The notes under the pieces are model-generated. The model was given only the letters and a program-made list of their open reading frames with translations, was not told the DNA's origin and searched no databases. Positions 47,891 through 61,630 of a DNA stretch of 64,000 nt are shown one piece after another. Location of the stretch: contig CM075675.1 in the NCBI GenBank assembly GCA_037962975.1, positions 258,001-322,000 on the forward strand. The letters run 5' to 3'. A program made the position numbers and the translations under genes. The number at the start of each line of letters is the position of its first letter. Within the stretch, counting starts at the first letter, position 1. Origin of the DNA: Clitoria ternatea (Eukaryota; Streptophyta; Magnoliopsida; Fabales; Fabaceae).

Positions 47891-50800
47891 ATGGGTTCTG
47901 TAGAGGACAAGATAGACCTCGATTTCGATGATCACACTCCCTTCGCCTCCTCTTCCCCTTCCGTCTCTAAATCCCATCACACTCACACTTTCAGTTTTGA
48001 GACAACCCTTGATTTGCGCAAATCTCACTTCCCTTTCCGAATAGGACGCATAAGCAGGAGTATTTATCTTGTCTTAATTAAGGCCAAGATCAACATCTTG
48101 CTCCCCTTCGGCCCTCTCGCCATCTTGCTACATTACCTAACTCGAAACCATGTACTCTCTTTTCTCCCTTTCTTCCTTCCCCTTCCCCTTTCCTTTCTTC
48201 TAATACTAACACCCTCTCTTTCAGGGATGGGTCTTCTTCTTCACTTTATTGGGTATTACTCCTTTGGCAGAACGTCTCGGTTATGCTACCGAGTAAGTTC
48301 CTCTCTTCTTCTTCTTTTTCTTCTTCTTCTTCTCCTTCTTCTTCCATTACTAACCTCTAATCCCTCATGCAGGCAGCTTGCCTTCTACACGGGACCAACA
48401 GGTATACCTCTTTTAATCATTATTTATTGCTTTCGTTCCTTCTCTTCTCTCTCAATTCAACTCATTTCCCTTCCTGTCTGCAGTCGGGGGTCTTCTTAAT
48501 GCCACATTTGGCAATGCCACTGAAATGATTATATCCATTTATGCATTGAAAAGCGATATGATTAGGGTTGTACAGCAATCTTTACTTGGTTCGATCTTGT
48601 CAAACATGCTTCTAGTTCTTGGCTGTGCATTCTTTACGGGTGGCGTTGCTCACTACCACAAAAAAGTACAGGTTTTTGATAAGGCAGCTGCCATTGTCAA
48701 TTCTGGGTTACTCTTGATGGCCGTAATGGGAATACTATTTCCTGCTTTGCTTCACTTTACTCACTCCGAAGTTCATCTTGGCAAGTCAGTGCTTTCTCTA
48801 TCAAGATTTAGCAGCTGCATAATGCTACTGGCCTATGCAAGCTACCTTTTCTTCCAACTTAGAAGCCAGCAAAATGTTTATACTCCAGTTGATGAGGTTA
48901 GTTCTTTTGACACTCCCAAGCCCTCATTTCCCCCCTACTTTTAGCTTTGTCTCTTTTGTTTGTGATGTATAGTTATCTTTTTCATCACCATATGTTGTCC
49001 CCAAACACACGCACACAAAAGAAAAGGAAAGGTGTTTTGAATTTGTTTGGACCATTAGATAAGAATTTTATTAGTTAAGCATCAAATGAAAGAGTGAGTG
49101 AACTTTTTTTTTATTAAATGAAGAACTGGGAGAAGTGACTCCATAGGCATCATGCGAGGGTTATACTTCTGTGGAATTTGATAGGCTCCTGAAAACAATG
49201 AGAGATCATAAGGGTAAGGCCGCAATCATTCAATTTTAAATATATGAGCATTATATGATGTGTTTGACTTTGAACTTCCTCTAAGACATTCATTGTGAAG
49301 GTAATGTGGATTTTCATTTTGATAGATGTCAGCATGTGTGGGTTGTTCCAGCATTTATTAGAAAAGGAAAAAGCATTTTTTTTCAGTTTTTTTCTGGTGA
49401 GGAATTATAAGTTCATAACTTGTTTTTTAAAGTTGATCAGAATATAAAATTATTACATATGTTTTGAAATACAAAGAGTTTATGCTAGTGAATTGTGCCT
49501 ATAATTTAATGTTTTTCTCTGCATTCAATGATCCATCTAAACCTAATCTCCTGCTTTACAATGTAGGAAGGAGATAATGGTGAAATTTCAGATGAGGAGG
49601 AAGAACTTGAATTAACTCAATGGGAAGCAATAGCCTGGCTTGCTATTTTGACAGCATGGGTATCTGTATTGTCTGGATACCTTGTAGATGCCATAGAGGT
49701 ATAGCCATACTACTTTCAGAATTCCTTGATAATTAGTTTTTATTATTTGTACCATCTTTAAACATACATTTTCATGGAATGTTGTGCTTTAAATTTTGTT
49801 TCATTTTATTTTAGTTTAGAGGAAGCCTTGATCATAGAGCACTTGCACACATCACTAATAAATCTCTTAATAAAGCAATATAAAATGCTAATGTTACACC
49901 TATTTATATTAATCAACAAGGTGTAGGTCCCAGTGGTGAGAAACAAAGTTTGAACCCTAAAGAGAGCAGTTGTTGGGAGAGGGCCTCCCTGATAAGTAAC
50001 TAGTCACAATACAAATACCTATGGGAATACGCCGGTCGATAGTCAGAACCAAATTTAAACCAAAAAAACTATTCTATTTGTACTTCTAATTTAGGCCGCC
50101 CTAGAAATGCTCAGTATGAATACTATTTTGTCCAACAGCATGAATGGATTCTGGATCATACTTGAATCCAATTGGTTTGGTGAATTTACCAAATCCTGCT
50201 CTGGAACCCATTAATTTAAAACTGAAAAGGACAGAACGAGTATCTGTCCTTTTCCCATTGGCCTATGCTATGTTACAAAATATGATTGGTTGGAAATAAT
50301 AAAGAAGATTCCAAGGTCCTCTATAGAAAGGAAATATGGCAACAGAGAAAGGGGCACATCCTTGCCTTAAATCTTAGCTGACCCAGAAACTTAAGCACTA
50401 GCAGGAACAGAATGAATAAGTTCTATATTAGCTTGGCTGATTGTTATGCAACATCATCCTTTTACCTGGCAGGATCTTAATTACTCCACTTTGACAAAAT
50501 GAGTTATGATTGCTTTGTGATTTGAGATTATACGCTGTTAAAATATCTATGCTGTTATCATCCTTATTGGTGGTCAGGAAATCTAATATCCCAATTATTG
50601 TCCATAAAGATATTGTATTTCTGGTCTCTTGCAGGGAGCATCTGAGTCATGGAACATGTCAGTGGCTTTTATTTCTGTCATTTTACTTCCGATTGTAGGC
50701 AATGCTGCGGAACATGCAAGTGCTATCATGTTTGCTGTGAAGGACAAGCTTGTAAGTGTCTTTCAAAGCCCACTCTTTATTTTGTGGATACTGTTTAATA

Positions 50801-53800
50801 TGTTAATGGATTCAATCTCTCCTCAGGATATCACTATTGGAGTTGCTATTGGATCGTCTACACAAATATCTATGTTTGTGGTATGGCCTTGAACAGCTAT
50901 TAAATGTTATTTTGGGGTATACATATACTATATCCTGGTTTGAATTGAAGTAACCTGAACTTCTCCTTTTCATAGGAAGAAATTTCTTGAGTTTATTAAA
51001 CTTTTAAAATCAGTTAATTAGATGACGGTTATTTGAGAAATTTGATGATTCTTATTCCCTTGAAATTGTAGATTCCCTTCTGTGTGGTTGTTGGATGGTG
51101 CATGGGAAAAGAAATGGACTTGAATTTCCAACTCTTTGAGACTGCCACACTTTTTATCACCGTGTTGGTAGTTGCATTTATGATGCAGGTATGTGATTTC
51201 TTATTTCCCCCTACAAATTGTGGTGATAGTGGCTGTTAATGTTTCCCAACTTTATAAGCAAATAAGAAGTTAGTTCTCTTCTAAGGTGTTTAGTCAAGCC
51301 AAAAATTTTAAGTCTAATTTAATAAAAAAAAATTACCTGAGAGACAGAGGCTTTAGGAAATTGCTGGATTTGTTCAATTCTGCTGTCTTGCATAACGGTT
51401 ATATGCGATGCTTGTCACATGGTTATTTCATAGGAAACCTAATTCAGGAATTAAGCAGCAGTTTTGTTATTTTTTATTTTTGTGTGTGAATACTCCAGAA
51501 CTCCCTTGTGTTTGGTTGATGCCGTTGTGTAACACATGAATGTATGAGGATAGAAGGGAGTACACAGTACACCTAATAGGGAATTCCTTATGCACTCTAA
51601 ACGCACATTCATTAGATGTTAGTTTTATTACTTAATTATTACACTTAGTAGAGAGTAGAAAGAGCAATGAACTCTTTCAATAAAGAACGAAACATCAATA
51701 AGTTGCCTGTTGATAGTGTGTATCAGTTCAGAGCGTTGTGCTCTAGAAGGTTCCACCGTAACTGAATTAATTAGCCCGGTCATTAGAGTTCCTTACCCTT
51801 TTTGCATGTAATTGTACTTTATAAATAGATTGTGTACGATTCCATTTGATTAAGAATAACGAAATAACAATTCAGAGCATTTCTTTTGTTTCTCTCTCTT
51901 ACTTTTTCACTCTGTTCTAATCCATACCTGTTGAATCCAGGTAATATTTAGTACACGCAACCTTGTTACTTCTTAAATTTGGTGAGCATATTCTTGTTTA
52001 GCACGGGGGATCTGTTCATTTTCAAAATATGTTTATGATAGATAATGAGGCACAATGCGATATAAGAAGTCCAGGTACTTCAATAGCATAATCTATATAA
52101 ATGTGTTACACAACTCCAGGGAGATCACCATCACACAACGAGTGAACAAGCTAGAGCAAGTTACAAGTACAGGATACCACAATATAACTGAAAACCATGA
52201 GCAAGGTTATCAAATCAGGATTCAAATCGTGAATCAGAAAACCCATTTTCCAAATCTCGATGAATCTGTCTTGATCGTAAGATTCATGATAAATAAAAAA
52301 AGACAACATATATACCAAACAAGTCACATAAAAGCAGAAGAATCATGATCACTAGCTAAAAAAACATAACTTGAAGAGGATTTTAACATAAAGACACATA
52401 TCAAACCAAGAGAATAAGAATAAAGCATCTGAATAATCAAAATAGAGTGCAGTAGTTATTTAACCAATTAATTTATATAGTTTTTCAGTTGTTTTAATAA
52501 AAAAAATGGTGAAAACAAGGTAAATTGAAAAACAAGGAATTGTTGAATCATGTGATTCATGTTAGTGATATTGAATTGCACAGATGTATCGTAAGATTCA
52601 AAGTTATTTAAGATTTATCACATGATACAAATCGTTGGCTAATCAAATTGTATGAAATCTTAAGATTTGAATTGTGAATCACAAGATTCTATTGATTATG
52701 TTGAAAACATTTAAGCATTAGGTGTATGAGTCCTTGCATTTCTAAACTATAAACCACTAAATTTGCTCATTTCTACTTGATGTAGAACTATTTCACATCT
52801 AGAGCACCCATGGTTGCATAACTAGAGCATCTTTATACTCTCTTCTGCATTAATTATCATTTTTGGGCTCTTCATACCCTCTGTTGGTGGGCATCATTCA
52901 AAGTAGGATGTGGGACACCTTCACACACCATGGTCTAAGTACTCCTAATCAGCTACCAGATTGCATCACCATTGGCTACGCTACAATACAACCCAAAACT
53001 TTATGTTTGGATGAAGAGATGAAAAAATATGGGAAGAAAAAAAATTAGGTGGATAGAGGACAAAATATGTAGTATGAATGGATAGAAATAGAAGAGAAAT
53101 AAATTTTTTATTGTTTGGATGGATAAAAAGGTGAATAGAAATAAGTTAATTATTATAATTATATATAAAGTAAATTAAATTTTATATTAAAATTGAATTT
53201 TTATTATAAAAACTTATCTTTGAATTTTTTATAATTTTTTAACAATATATTAATAAAAAAACTCATCCAATTTCCTACCATCCAAGAAAGAATTTAATTT
53301 CTAGTGGATCTCACTCTTTTTCCATCTCCCTTCTCTTTTTCCTTCCACCGCATTTCCCTCCCCCTCAACCAAACAAGGGAAGAGAGGTGATGGCAACGGG
53401 GCCCAAACCGGTGTACGGACTTGCACTCATCTTGACTTTTTATGGGGAAAACCTTTTTTTGACTGGGTTTAAAAGAAACTTGATCCTGACTCAATTTAGG
53501 TGGAGATGGGACGAGTTTAAAAGTACTTGCCCTAAATCCATTCATTATAAAAAATAACTAATTTTAATAATAATAGTTAATAATAATGATAAATTAATAT
53601 ATTTTTCTTGAAATATGACAGCTCTTAAGTTTATTATTTTATTATTTTTTAGGACTATTTTCCATTATTACTTTGATTAGAATGTATTAGATATATATCA
53701 CTTTTTAAAAATATATGTATTTGTTATTAAAATTAATAAAAATAGAAAAATTTAGTAGAGCGTGAAACCCGTGGGGTTTCCTTGAACCAGACGGGGATTT

Positions 53801-54927
53801 TCTGGGATGAGTTTGGGTTACATACTTTCAAACCCGCCTCTTTTAAACTTACTCTCACTTTCATGGGGTTGGGGTCGGGAAGACCTAAACCCAGTCCCGA
53901 CCCGCCCCATTGCCATCACTGAGTCCTTGCATTTATAAATTGCTCAACTTGTTCATTTGTATTTGATGTAATTACTATTTCACAATTGTATTCCAACAAT
54001 GTGTTCCAATAGTATTACTATAATAAAAATGTGGTAGTTTTAGGATGGTTTCAGGCAAAGGCAGCATTCTGTCATTGTAATCCATGTTAAGCGTTTTGGT
54101 TTTTCATTCCACTATATGGAATGATATCTCATGTCCCATGTTCTGATAATCTCATTTCATGATTCTCTTTTTATAGAAAATATCTTGCCATGTAGATTTA
54201 GTACATATGCTGGGAAAGCCCAAATGCATTTAGTTTTCAAATTGCAATTAAAATAGGGTATTTATGATTAATCTCTTAGTCAGGTTGGGATCAAAATTAC
54301 TGTTTAGTCTACGTGTTTCAATTTTTATTGCATTCCCTGCAAGTGATTGGTTTATGTAGAGTGTGTTTTTGGGCCACTATTATCTATATGTGTGTCGATC
54401 ATCTTTAATTTACCTTTTTCCTTGCAGGAAGGAACTTCAAATTATTTTAAAGGCTTGATGCTTATTCTATGCTATCTCATCGTTGCTGCCAGTTTTTTCG
54501 TACATGTTGACCCTAAAAGTGGTGAGTTACCAAGCATATACTGCATATTTTCACAGTAGGCTTATATAATGTAGCAGAAGCTAGATGAATTTCTCATTCT
54601 TTTGATGCTAAGTAAACTGCTAAAACAACCATGGCCTCTGCTGTTTGATGTATCCGCTTACCTTTGGCTGTCTCTTCCCTATCGCTTCTCAAGATATGCA
54701 TATATTTTCCAGAATCATGACGCACGATCTGTCTAGTTTGTATGTGCTAAAGGGTTTGCTGGTGCTATATATCAGCAACATGGAGCAACTGATAAATTTA
54801 AGTAAAATACCTATTTGTAATTGTATGTCTTATGTGTTATGTGTTATTATACCGAAAGTGGAATTGGTGGTGCATAGGACTCACGGTAACTCTGTTTATG
54901 GATGCTGATACAGGTGATGACCACTGA
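47891..54927 (+). CDS. CAX: Vacuolar cation/proton exchanger (CAX)
   Basis: Ten coding exons in phase: 47891-48151, 48225-48292, 48373-48401, 48484-48896, 49567-49698, 50635-50751, 50827-50880, 51072-51188, 54428-54521 and 54914-54927; 432 aa. The N terminus is hydrophilic (residues 1-60), as in the autoinhibitory tail of CAX1/CAX3. About 11 membrane spans follow. The two alpha-repeat motifs that form the ion path are present: GNATEMIISIYAL (exon 4) and GNAAEHASAIMFAVKDK (exon 6). The acidic loop DEEEEL separates the halves. CAX proteins load Ca2+ and other divalent ions into the vacuole using the proton gradient. Exon 3 has 29 nt, and the last exon codes only the end of GDDH. Intron 8 is 3.2 kb and holds repeat DNA. 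Length is normal and no defect is seen. Confidence 0.95.
52726..54000. repeat. Diverged direct repeat pair flanking an insertion in CAX intron 8
   Basis: About 75 bp starting TGAGTCCTTGCATTT at about 52728-52800 recurs in diverged form at 53920-53995. The 1.1 kb between them holds the TIR element at 53387-53919. Confidence 0.6.
53387..53919. mobile_element. Small TIR element in CAX intron 8
   Basis: The left end GTGATGGCAACGGGGC (53387-53402) and the right end GCCCCATTGCCATCAC (53904-53919) are 16-bp inverted repeats with one mismatch. The subterminal parts are rich in GGGTTT/AAACCC and CGGG/CCCG motifs in inverse orientation. No coding capacity and no clear target-site duplication. A non-autonomous DNA transposon of unknown superfamily is the likely reading. 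Confidence 0.5.
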
Positions 54928-56355
54928 ATATGTAGAGTAGGTGGGGGAGTTGTCAAAGTTTGCATGTCTTTACCCCTTTCTGTAACGTATCAGAAAGATA
55001 GTAAGGAGGAGGAGGGTCTTTGAAAGGGTTCCAGAATATTCTTTAACCTGCATTCAACATGACGTGGAAACCTCCAATGCGATCACGCGAAATTCACTGT
55101 ACTGAAAATTTTCAGCCTTGTATTATATTGAATTGAATTTTGAAAGAATGTATTAGCTGTATTTTTTTTTATCTCCACAGTTTTCATTCGTTCACCATAA
55201 AATCTTGTAGCCATTCGGCTCTCATATCTCCAATGAATCACGTTTAAAGTAACCAACCTTTTCTTTTTCATTTTATGGTATGCGGCTTCTACTATTTGAA
55301 ATTATCTGAGTTTGTGCGCTTTTAAGAATTGGGTATTGCAACTTTGAAATGTTGCTGCACCGGAAACCATCAATCTTTTATGTTCCTATTTGTCTATTTA
55401 TTTGTCCTGTTCTGTGAGCACAATAAAGATTTAAAACTTGGTTTGAATATTTGTTCTCTCGTTCTCTGGTGTGTATTCCTTTCTTAAAAAAATACTAATA
55501 AAGTCGGTAAAAGTTATAAAATAGAACATAAAAGCAAGTTCGTATGACCTATCATTAGTAATGAATCCATTCTAAAATGTTAAAGAGAAAGGGTTTCATG
55601 ATTAACTTTAAAATAAAAAAAATTCTATGTATATAGACGAAATTAATATTACATAACAAGTATAAGGACTAAATTAAACATGCAGTGCCTACAATGATCA
55701 CAGAAATTAATGTTGGAGACTATTTTTATGAACTTTGCAACATAGATGACTGAATAAAAATGCTTTATGTATGAGAATCAAATTAAAATTTGATATACAT
55801 TGAGATCAAAATTATATTTATATTTGATTTAACTTTAAATATTATTTTTGTCTTTTATAAATCTATATTAATCAAAGTTTTATTTTAACTAATTGAAGTG
55901 AGTAACTTAAATTGAATAATCGAAATTAAGAGGAAACACATTGATTTTGTAATTAGTTAATTGCTCAAGTGGTTGTGCACCATATAGCTGTAGGGATGCA
56001 CATCTTGTACATCCCTTTTTATTAATGAACTCTCTTTTTCTCCATCAAAAAATAAAACCCTTAGAAGTTATAAAAAATTATTTTTGGATAAGTTGAATTA
56101 TGAAAAAGAACTTAAAATATGAATCATTTGTGTTTTTAGATGGATAAATTTAGTTACTTAATTAGGTAGGTTAAGATTTAACAAAAAAAACTAAAAATCT
56201 TAAATTTACTAAATTCTATCTTAAGTGATTTCTAATTGACTAATAGATTAATGAGCAGACAAGGCATAAAATTTAAAATCATAATTTATTTGTATAGAAA
56301 GGTATAGTTTGATGTAGTATTGTAGAAGATGAATCTCCTTGACAGAAGATGAATT
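54928..56355. other. Intergenic between CAX and 4CL (convergent 3' ends)
   Basis: CAX 3' UTR at the left, AT-rich spacer, and a possible LINE 3'-tail at about 55950-56060. That stretch reads GCACATCTTGTACATCCC, then TTTTTATTAATGAACTC, then an A-rich end, similar in style to the LINE tail at 25081. No gene recognised. Confidence 0.35.
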
Positions 56356-58192
56356 TCAGTTTGGAAGAGCAGCTGAGAGCTTTGCTCTTAGATCCTTACG
56401 CAAGATTTTGCCTGAGGGGGACTTGGGAATTGCATCAATGAAGAACACTCGGTTTACTCTTTTGTAAAACACCACCTGCAATTCAATAACAAACAAACAA
56501 ACAATTTTCTTTACTTTTTAAATTTCGTATCCATTCCAACCTCCCTTTTTTTCTTTTTCCTAATAATAACTTTACTTCTAATATGGATGGAAGTACCTGT
56601 TTGGAGATAAAGTGCTTGATTTCATCTTCGGTTATGTGGATATGAGAATTGGATCGGACCACAAAGGCAACAGGTACCTCTCCAGCAGCTTCATCTTCCA
56701 TTCTGGAAGTGAATTAAGCCATTTATTGATAAAAATGAAAGAAAATAAAGAATAAATGAATGAATATGCTTGCTTACGGAACGACGGCAGCATCAGATAT
56801 GTGGGGATGAGAGAGAAGAAGGGCTTCAAGTTCAGCTGGGGCCACTTGAAAAGCTTTGTATTTGATCAATTCCTTAAGCCTATCCACAATGAACACCTCA
56901 TCGTCATCGTCCACATACCCGATGTCACCTGTGTGTAACCAACCATCTTGGTCTATGGTACGAGCGGTGGCCTCCGCATCATTCAGATAACCTTTCATAA
57001 TCTGGTCGCCTCTTATGCATATCTCGCCACTCTGGTTTCGGGGTAAGGATCTCCCACTTTCAGGATCCACAATCTTCATCTCTGCATTTCTCACAACTGT
57101 TCCACATGCACCTGCTTTCACATCTACCGCTTCTTTAGCAAATGCCAAGGACATGGTCAGCACCGGGCCCGCCTCCGTCATGCCATATCCCTGTCCAAGC
57201 CTGGCGTTAGGGAGTTTGGCTCTCACAGTGTCCTCCAGTTCTTTACCCAAGGCCAGGGGTGCCCCTCCGGACTTCAACACTCTGATGGAAGATAGGTCAT
57301 ACTTCTCAACATCTGCTGACCTGGCAATCGCCAACACTATGGGTGGCACCACAGGGGCAATCGTCACTTTGTACTTTTCCACCAGAGAGAGCAATGCATT
57401 GATTTCGAACTTCGGCATCAGAACAATGGAAGCCTTGGCTCTCAAGGCGCAGAGGAGGACCGAGTTGAGGGAGTATATGTGAAACAAAGGAAGCACGCAC
57501 AGCACTGTGTCCTCCCAGTGGTAGTACAGGTTCGGGTTCTCACCGTCCACCTGCTGTGCAATGCTGCTCACCAACCCCTTATGCGTTAACATCACCCCTT
57601 TCGGTAACCCTGTCGTCCCCGATGAATAAGGCAACGCCACCACATCATCGCCCTTTATATTTATCTTCAGATCGTCGTCGTCGTCGTGGTGATCATCATT
57701 AATGAGCTGTGAGAAATGAAGGTGACCCTCGTCAGGGGGAGAATCGACGAACACCAATTTGACGTCGAGCCCCTTCACCTTGTCGTAGTAAGAGGCCTGG
57801 GTGATGACCAGCTTGGCGTTGGAATCCTTTGCCTGCTTGGCGATCTCTGAGGCGGTGAAGAAGGGGTTGGCGAAGGTGGTGATGGCGCCTCGATGAGAAG
57901 CGGCGAGAAAGGAGAAGACGAATTCAGGGGAGTTGGGGAGGAGGATCATGATGACGTCGCCCTGATGGAGGCCGAAACGGCGGAGGCCACGGGCGAGTTT
58001 ACGGGAGGTGAGGTGGACGTGGTGGTAGGTGTAGACGGCTCCGGTGGGGGCATTGATGAGGCAGGGGCGTGAAGCGAATTGAGAGAGATTGTGGAAACAG
58101 TAGGAGTGGAGGGGGAGGTGGTTGGGGATGTAGATGTCGGAGAGCTTCGACCTGAAAATGAATTCTTTGGGTTTTTCGGTTCCGATGGCCAT
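56356..58192 (-). CDS. 4CL: 4-coumarate:CoA ligase
   Basis: Three exons, 58192-56778, 56702-56597 and 56475-56356, give 546 aa in phase. It is an ANL-superfamily adenylating enzyme. AMP-binding box I SSGTTGLPKGV lies near 195-205, YGMTEAGP near 320-330, and box II GEICIRG near 388. The C-terminal lid ends with the acyl-transfer Lys in PSGKILRKDL (exon 3). It converts 4-coumarate and related acids into CoA thioesters in the cytosol, feeding lignin and flavonoid synthesis. Family-typical length and exon pattern support true 4CL over a peroxisomal 4CL-like ligase; no C-terminal SKL is present. An Asp/His-rich insert (DDHHDDDDD) sits before box I. I prefer the Met of MAIGTEKPKEF; an in-frame Met 23 codons upstream (58261) exists. 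Confidence 0.93.
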
Positions 58193-58261
58193 TGAAGGGG
58201 TTTGGGAGTGATTCTCAAAACACTCTCTAGTAGTAATATACCACGCTCGCCCCACTCCCAC

Positions 58262-59699
58262 CTACGTTTCTTTCCTTTCCTTCCGCCTAATTAACGCTTT
58301 CCCATATTTATTTCATCTTTTTCTCTTGGGATAAGGCTATGTTTGGATAATGATTAAAAGTTAATAACATAATCTAAAGATATTTCAAAAGTTAAATTAT
58401 AAAGTTTTTATGAATTAATTTTATAAAAAGTCTTTAAGAATTAACATTAATTTTAAATTTGAAGGTGAATTCTATATTTAAAAATATTATATTATACCTA
58501 CTTAATTGAGATGAATGATATGAAATACCCAATATTATCTCCGGTTTTCTTAGTTACAAGTTAGCCTTTTTAGTTTGTAGTTACCTACCCTCCAACTTCT
58601 TTATCCTATCTTTCACCTAACACTTTCCAACAACCCTCATTGAAATCCACAATACTCAGTCCATTTATGTTTCATAATTTTTCAAACACACAAAAAATAA
58701 ACTAATTCACAGGATTATTTATTTCCTAACTAACCAAAAACAAGATAGTGGTTACTCTAGTGTTATTACATCCTGAAAAGTCATAGGACTTGTTAGGATA
58801 TGAGTCACTAATCGAATCAATAACTTATTAGGCAAATCGGTTAAAGTGGTATATATAAAAAAATCTATCGAAATATAAAAGAAAATCTATAAAATAGTAT
58901 AAATATAATATTTGAATTTAATAAAAATGTTGATAATGATTAATTAGTAACTAAACATATATTTAATTTTATATAATATAAATTTTGATTTATATTAGTG
59001 TTATAAAAGAATTATTAGAATATATTATTATATTACTATTGCCCTCTACCTAAGAAATCCTTGTTAGTAGTATCTTATACTCTATTTGAAACCGTATTCA
59101 TACATATAAAAGTCGGTTTTTATCATTATTGCACAATCAACACAACCTAAAAGCCATCAATAGAAACTCCCAATTTCATGTCAAACATCCATAGAATCAA
59201 AACATAAAAACCCCCGAAACCAAAATTAAAACATCATAAAATCAAAATGATAGGAAACCCCCCAAATTAAAACTCTAAATATCATGTCAACCTTTGAGCG
59301 GAGATCAAAGACACACAACTGTAAGTGATTAGAGATGCAATATAGTTTAGTGGCAGAGTTCTTAAACAAATATTAAAAACATTTTGGGGTATTTTTACTT
59401 AACAAAAAAAAACATTTCAGTAGAATGATCCTAATCTCACATATAATTACAGAAAATTCTCTGAATAGGCTTGTTTAAACATTTTTTAAAAAATATCTAT
59501 TGCCATGCATACACTCTAATAGTAATTTCATCTATTTTAATTTCACATTATATTATTTTTATCTTTATTTGTATACTTGTAGAAGAAATCCCGAAGGGGT
59601 AGTAAAATAAATTATTGATCCTATGCATAGACAATACACACTCTCTCTCTTACGTCTAAGTAGTTGAACAGCTGAAAGAATGGGTATATTAATATATGG
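58262..59699. other. Intergenic between 4CL and pectinesterase (divergent)
   Basis: 4CL promoter side, then AT-rich DNA. No gene or bounded repeat recognised. Confidence 0.35.
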
Positions 59700-61464
59700 G
59701 TGGAGCAAAGAGGTTGGAGTGAAGGAGTTAGCATGGGGGGTTTTACTTTAATGGAGTCAATACTAGTACTAGTGTTGTGTTGGCATGGAGATGGCAGTGT
59801 TGTTGTATCCAAGGATGGGAGTGGAGATTATAGAACGGTGGGTGAAGCCATTAAGAATGCTCCTGACTTTAGCCACAAACCTTACACCATTAACGTTCGA
59901 GCAGGGACTTATCAAGAGTACATACTCATCCCTTCCCACAAGACAAACATTAAGCTCCTTGGAGATGGACCTCATCACTCCAAAATACTTGCCTCTCAAA
60001 ATGGACGTTCCACCATTGGTACGTAATCTTAATTTCTCATCCATACCTGCATGGTATCGTGTGACCCACAAAAACAATTTAAGAGAAAGTACAACTATCC
60101 TTTTTTATGTTCTTTACCCTTTAAAATGCTTAGTATCACTTTATCACTAAGTTACGAATAGAGTATATTAAAAAAAATGGAGGAGATGATTTCATGGAGG
60201 TTTCTTTTGCAGTTGATATCCAACTGGAATCATGGTAACGAAAATGCGAGTGGTTACTATTAACAACACCATTATAATCGATGCTTCATTTCACTTTCAC
60301 TTTCAGAAATAACATTGCATTATTGGCTATTATATTTGAATTTTTGAAGGCATGGATGCTGATACATGTGTTATCGAAGAAGAGATGCTATTTGGTGAAG
60401 ATATTAATTAGGTTACTGACTCTGAACTCACGCCCAACAACAACCTTAGACACAGCACATTATTAACCCAACAGTGTATTTTATATAGGTATTTGGCGAC
60501 CTACCACAAAAATAATTCTCACCTAATTCATCTTAATTAATTTTACGGTGTCTCTGTGCCAGATGCTCTATGTTTAGAGTTAATTAATTAATTTTCCAAT
60601 AAAAACTGTTAAGTGTTTTTTTTACGGTGCTGATGGTTTAGGGTTTATCAAAATTGCGTTTTCATTCGACGAGAGAGACAACATTTTTCCGGAAATTGAG
60701 ATGTAGTTGCAAGTTCTTAAAATAGCAATCTCATTTGACATCAATATTACGATGAGGCAACATGCATGCATGCGTTGGTTTCAGATATTCGTGGAGAAGG
60801 GTTCGTAGCGCAGAACATGGGATTCGTGAACGGGGCAGGGCTAGACGCAGGCGCTGCAGTGGCGGTTCGCAACGAGGCAAACAAGAGCATATTCTTCCAA
60901 TGTTCCATCGAAGGATTCCAAGACACCTTGTGGGCGGTCTCCGGGAGGCAGTTCTACAAAAACTGCGACATCTACGGCACCGTCGATTTCATCTACGGCG
61001 GCGCAGCCGCAGTGTTTCAGGACTGCATGATCTACGCGCGTTATCGCGAGCACGTGACCTTCACCGCCCAGTCACGAGAGGATCCAAACGAGAGGAGCGG
61101 GTTCACCTTCCAGAGATGCAAGTTCACAATGTCTCCACAGGATTCGGGCCGCAAGTCAGAGGTGTATGCCACCTTGGGCCGTCCTTGGAGGCCCTATTCC
61201 ACAGTGGCCATCTTACAGTCCTACATTGACTCCATGGTGGACCCCAAGGGGTGGGAGCCCATGCCACATGAGCCCACTGACAAAGTAACCTACATTGAGT
61301 TTGAGAATGTTGGGCCGGGCTCCAAGACTGATGGGAGAGTTGAGTGGCCCGGTGTTAGGGCCCTTCGCCACCCAATCCAAGCAGCCCATTTCACTGCTTC
61401 TTACCTCTTGGATGCCGACTCTTGGATTCCATCCACCGGTGTTCCCTACGACGATGGACTCTAG
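59700..61464 (+). pseudogene. PME: Pectin methylesterase, probably defective
   Basis: Recognisable exons are 59700-60018 and 60785-61464; they join in phase to 332 aa. The first has a hydrophobic signal-like start (MESILVLVLCW) and begins the pectinesterase fold (VSKDGSGDYRTVGEAI). The second carries GFQDTLWA, VDFIYGGAA and LGRPWRPYS with the catalytic Asp pair and Arg. Two faults are visible. The segment family members carry between the two parts, about 15 residues ending SATF or similar, is absent from the joined protein. Also AGAAVAVR stands where HQAVALR supplies a catalytic Gln. The intervening 766 bp hold a degraded-looking stretch near 60213-60295. There is no PMEI pro-domain. PMEs demethylate wall pectin; this copy may be inactive, or a middle exon was missed. 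Confidence 0.75.
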
Positions 61465-61630
61465 CTAGCTTGTTAACTTCTTATTTATGTTTTGTATTAT
61501 TGCTTTTGTGTTGTGCCGCCATTAATTAATTATGTATCTATTGATATTTCAATTTAAAAATTAATGGAATTTTAAGAAATTAAGTTGTTGATATAATTTC
61601 ATGAGTTGAGTGGCGGGGAATGAATTTGAG

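Noticed and set aside
47735..48028. 97-aa minus-strand ORF over the CAX start
   Set aside because: Antisense of the CAX 5' UTR, hexamer repeat and first exon; its RLRLRLRL stretch is the AATCTC repeat.
49918..50040. Possible SINE (GGTCCCAGTGG ... AGTTTGAACCC) in CAX intron 5
   Set aside because: The B-box core departs from GTTCGANNC, and no target-site duplication or tail could be found.
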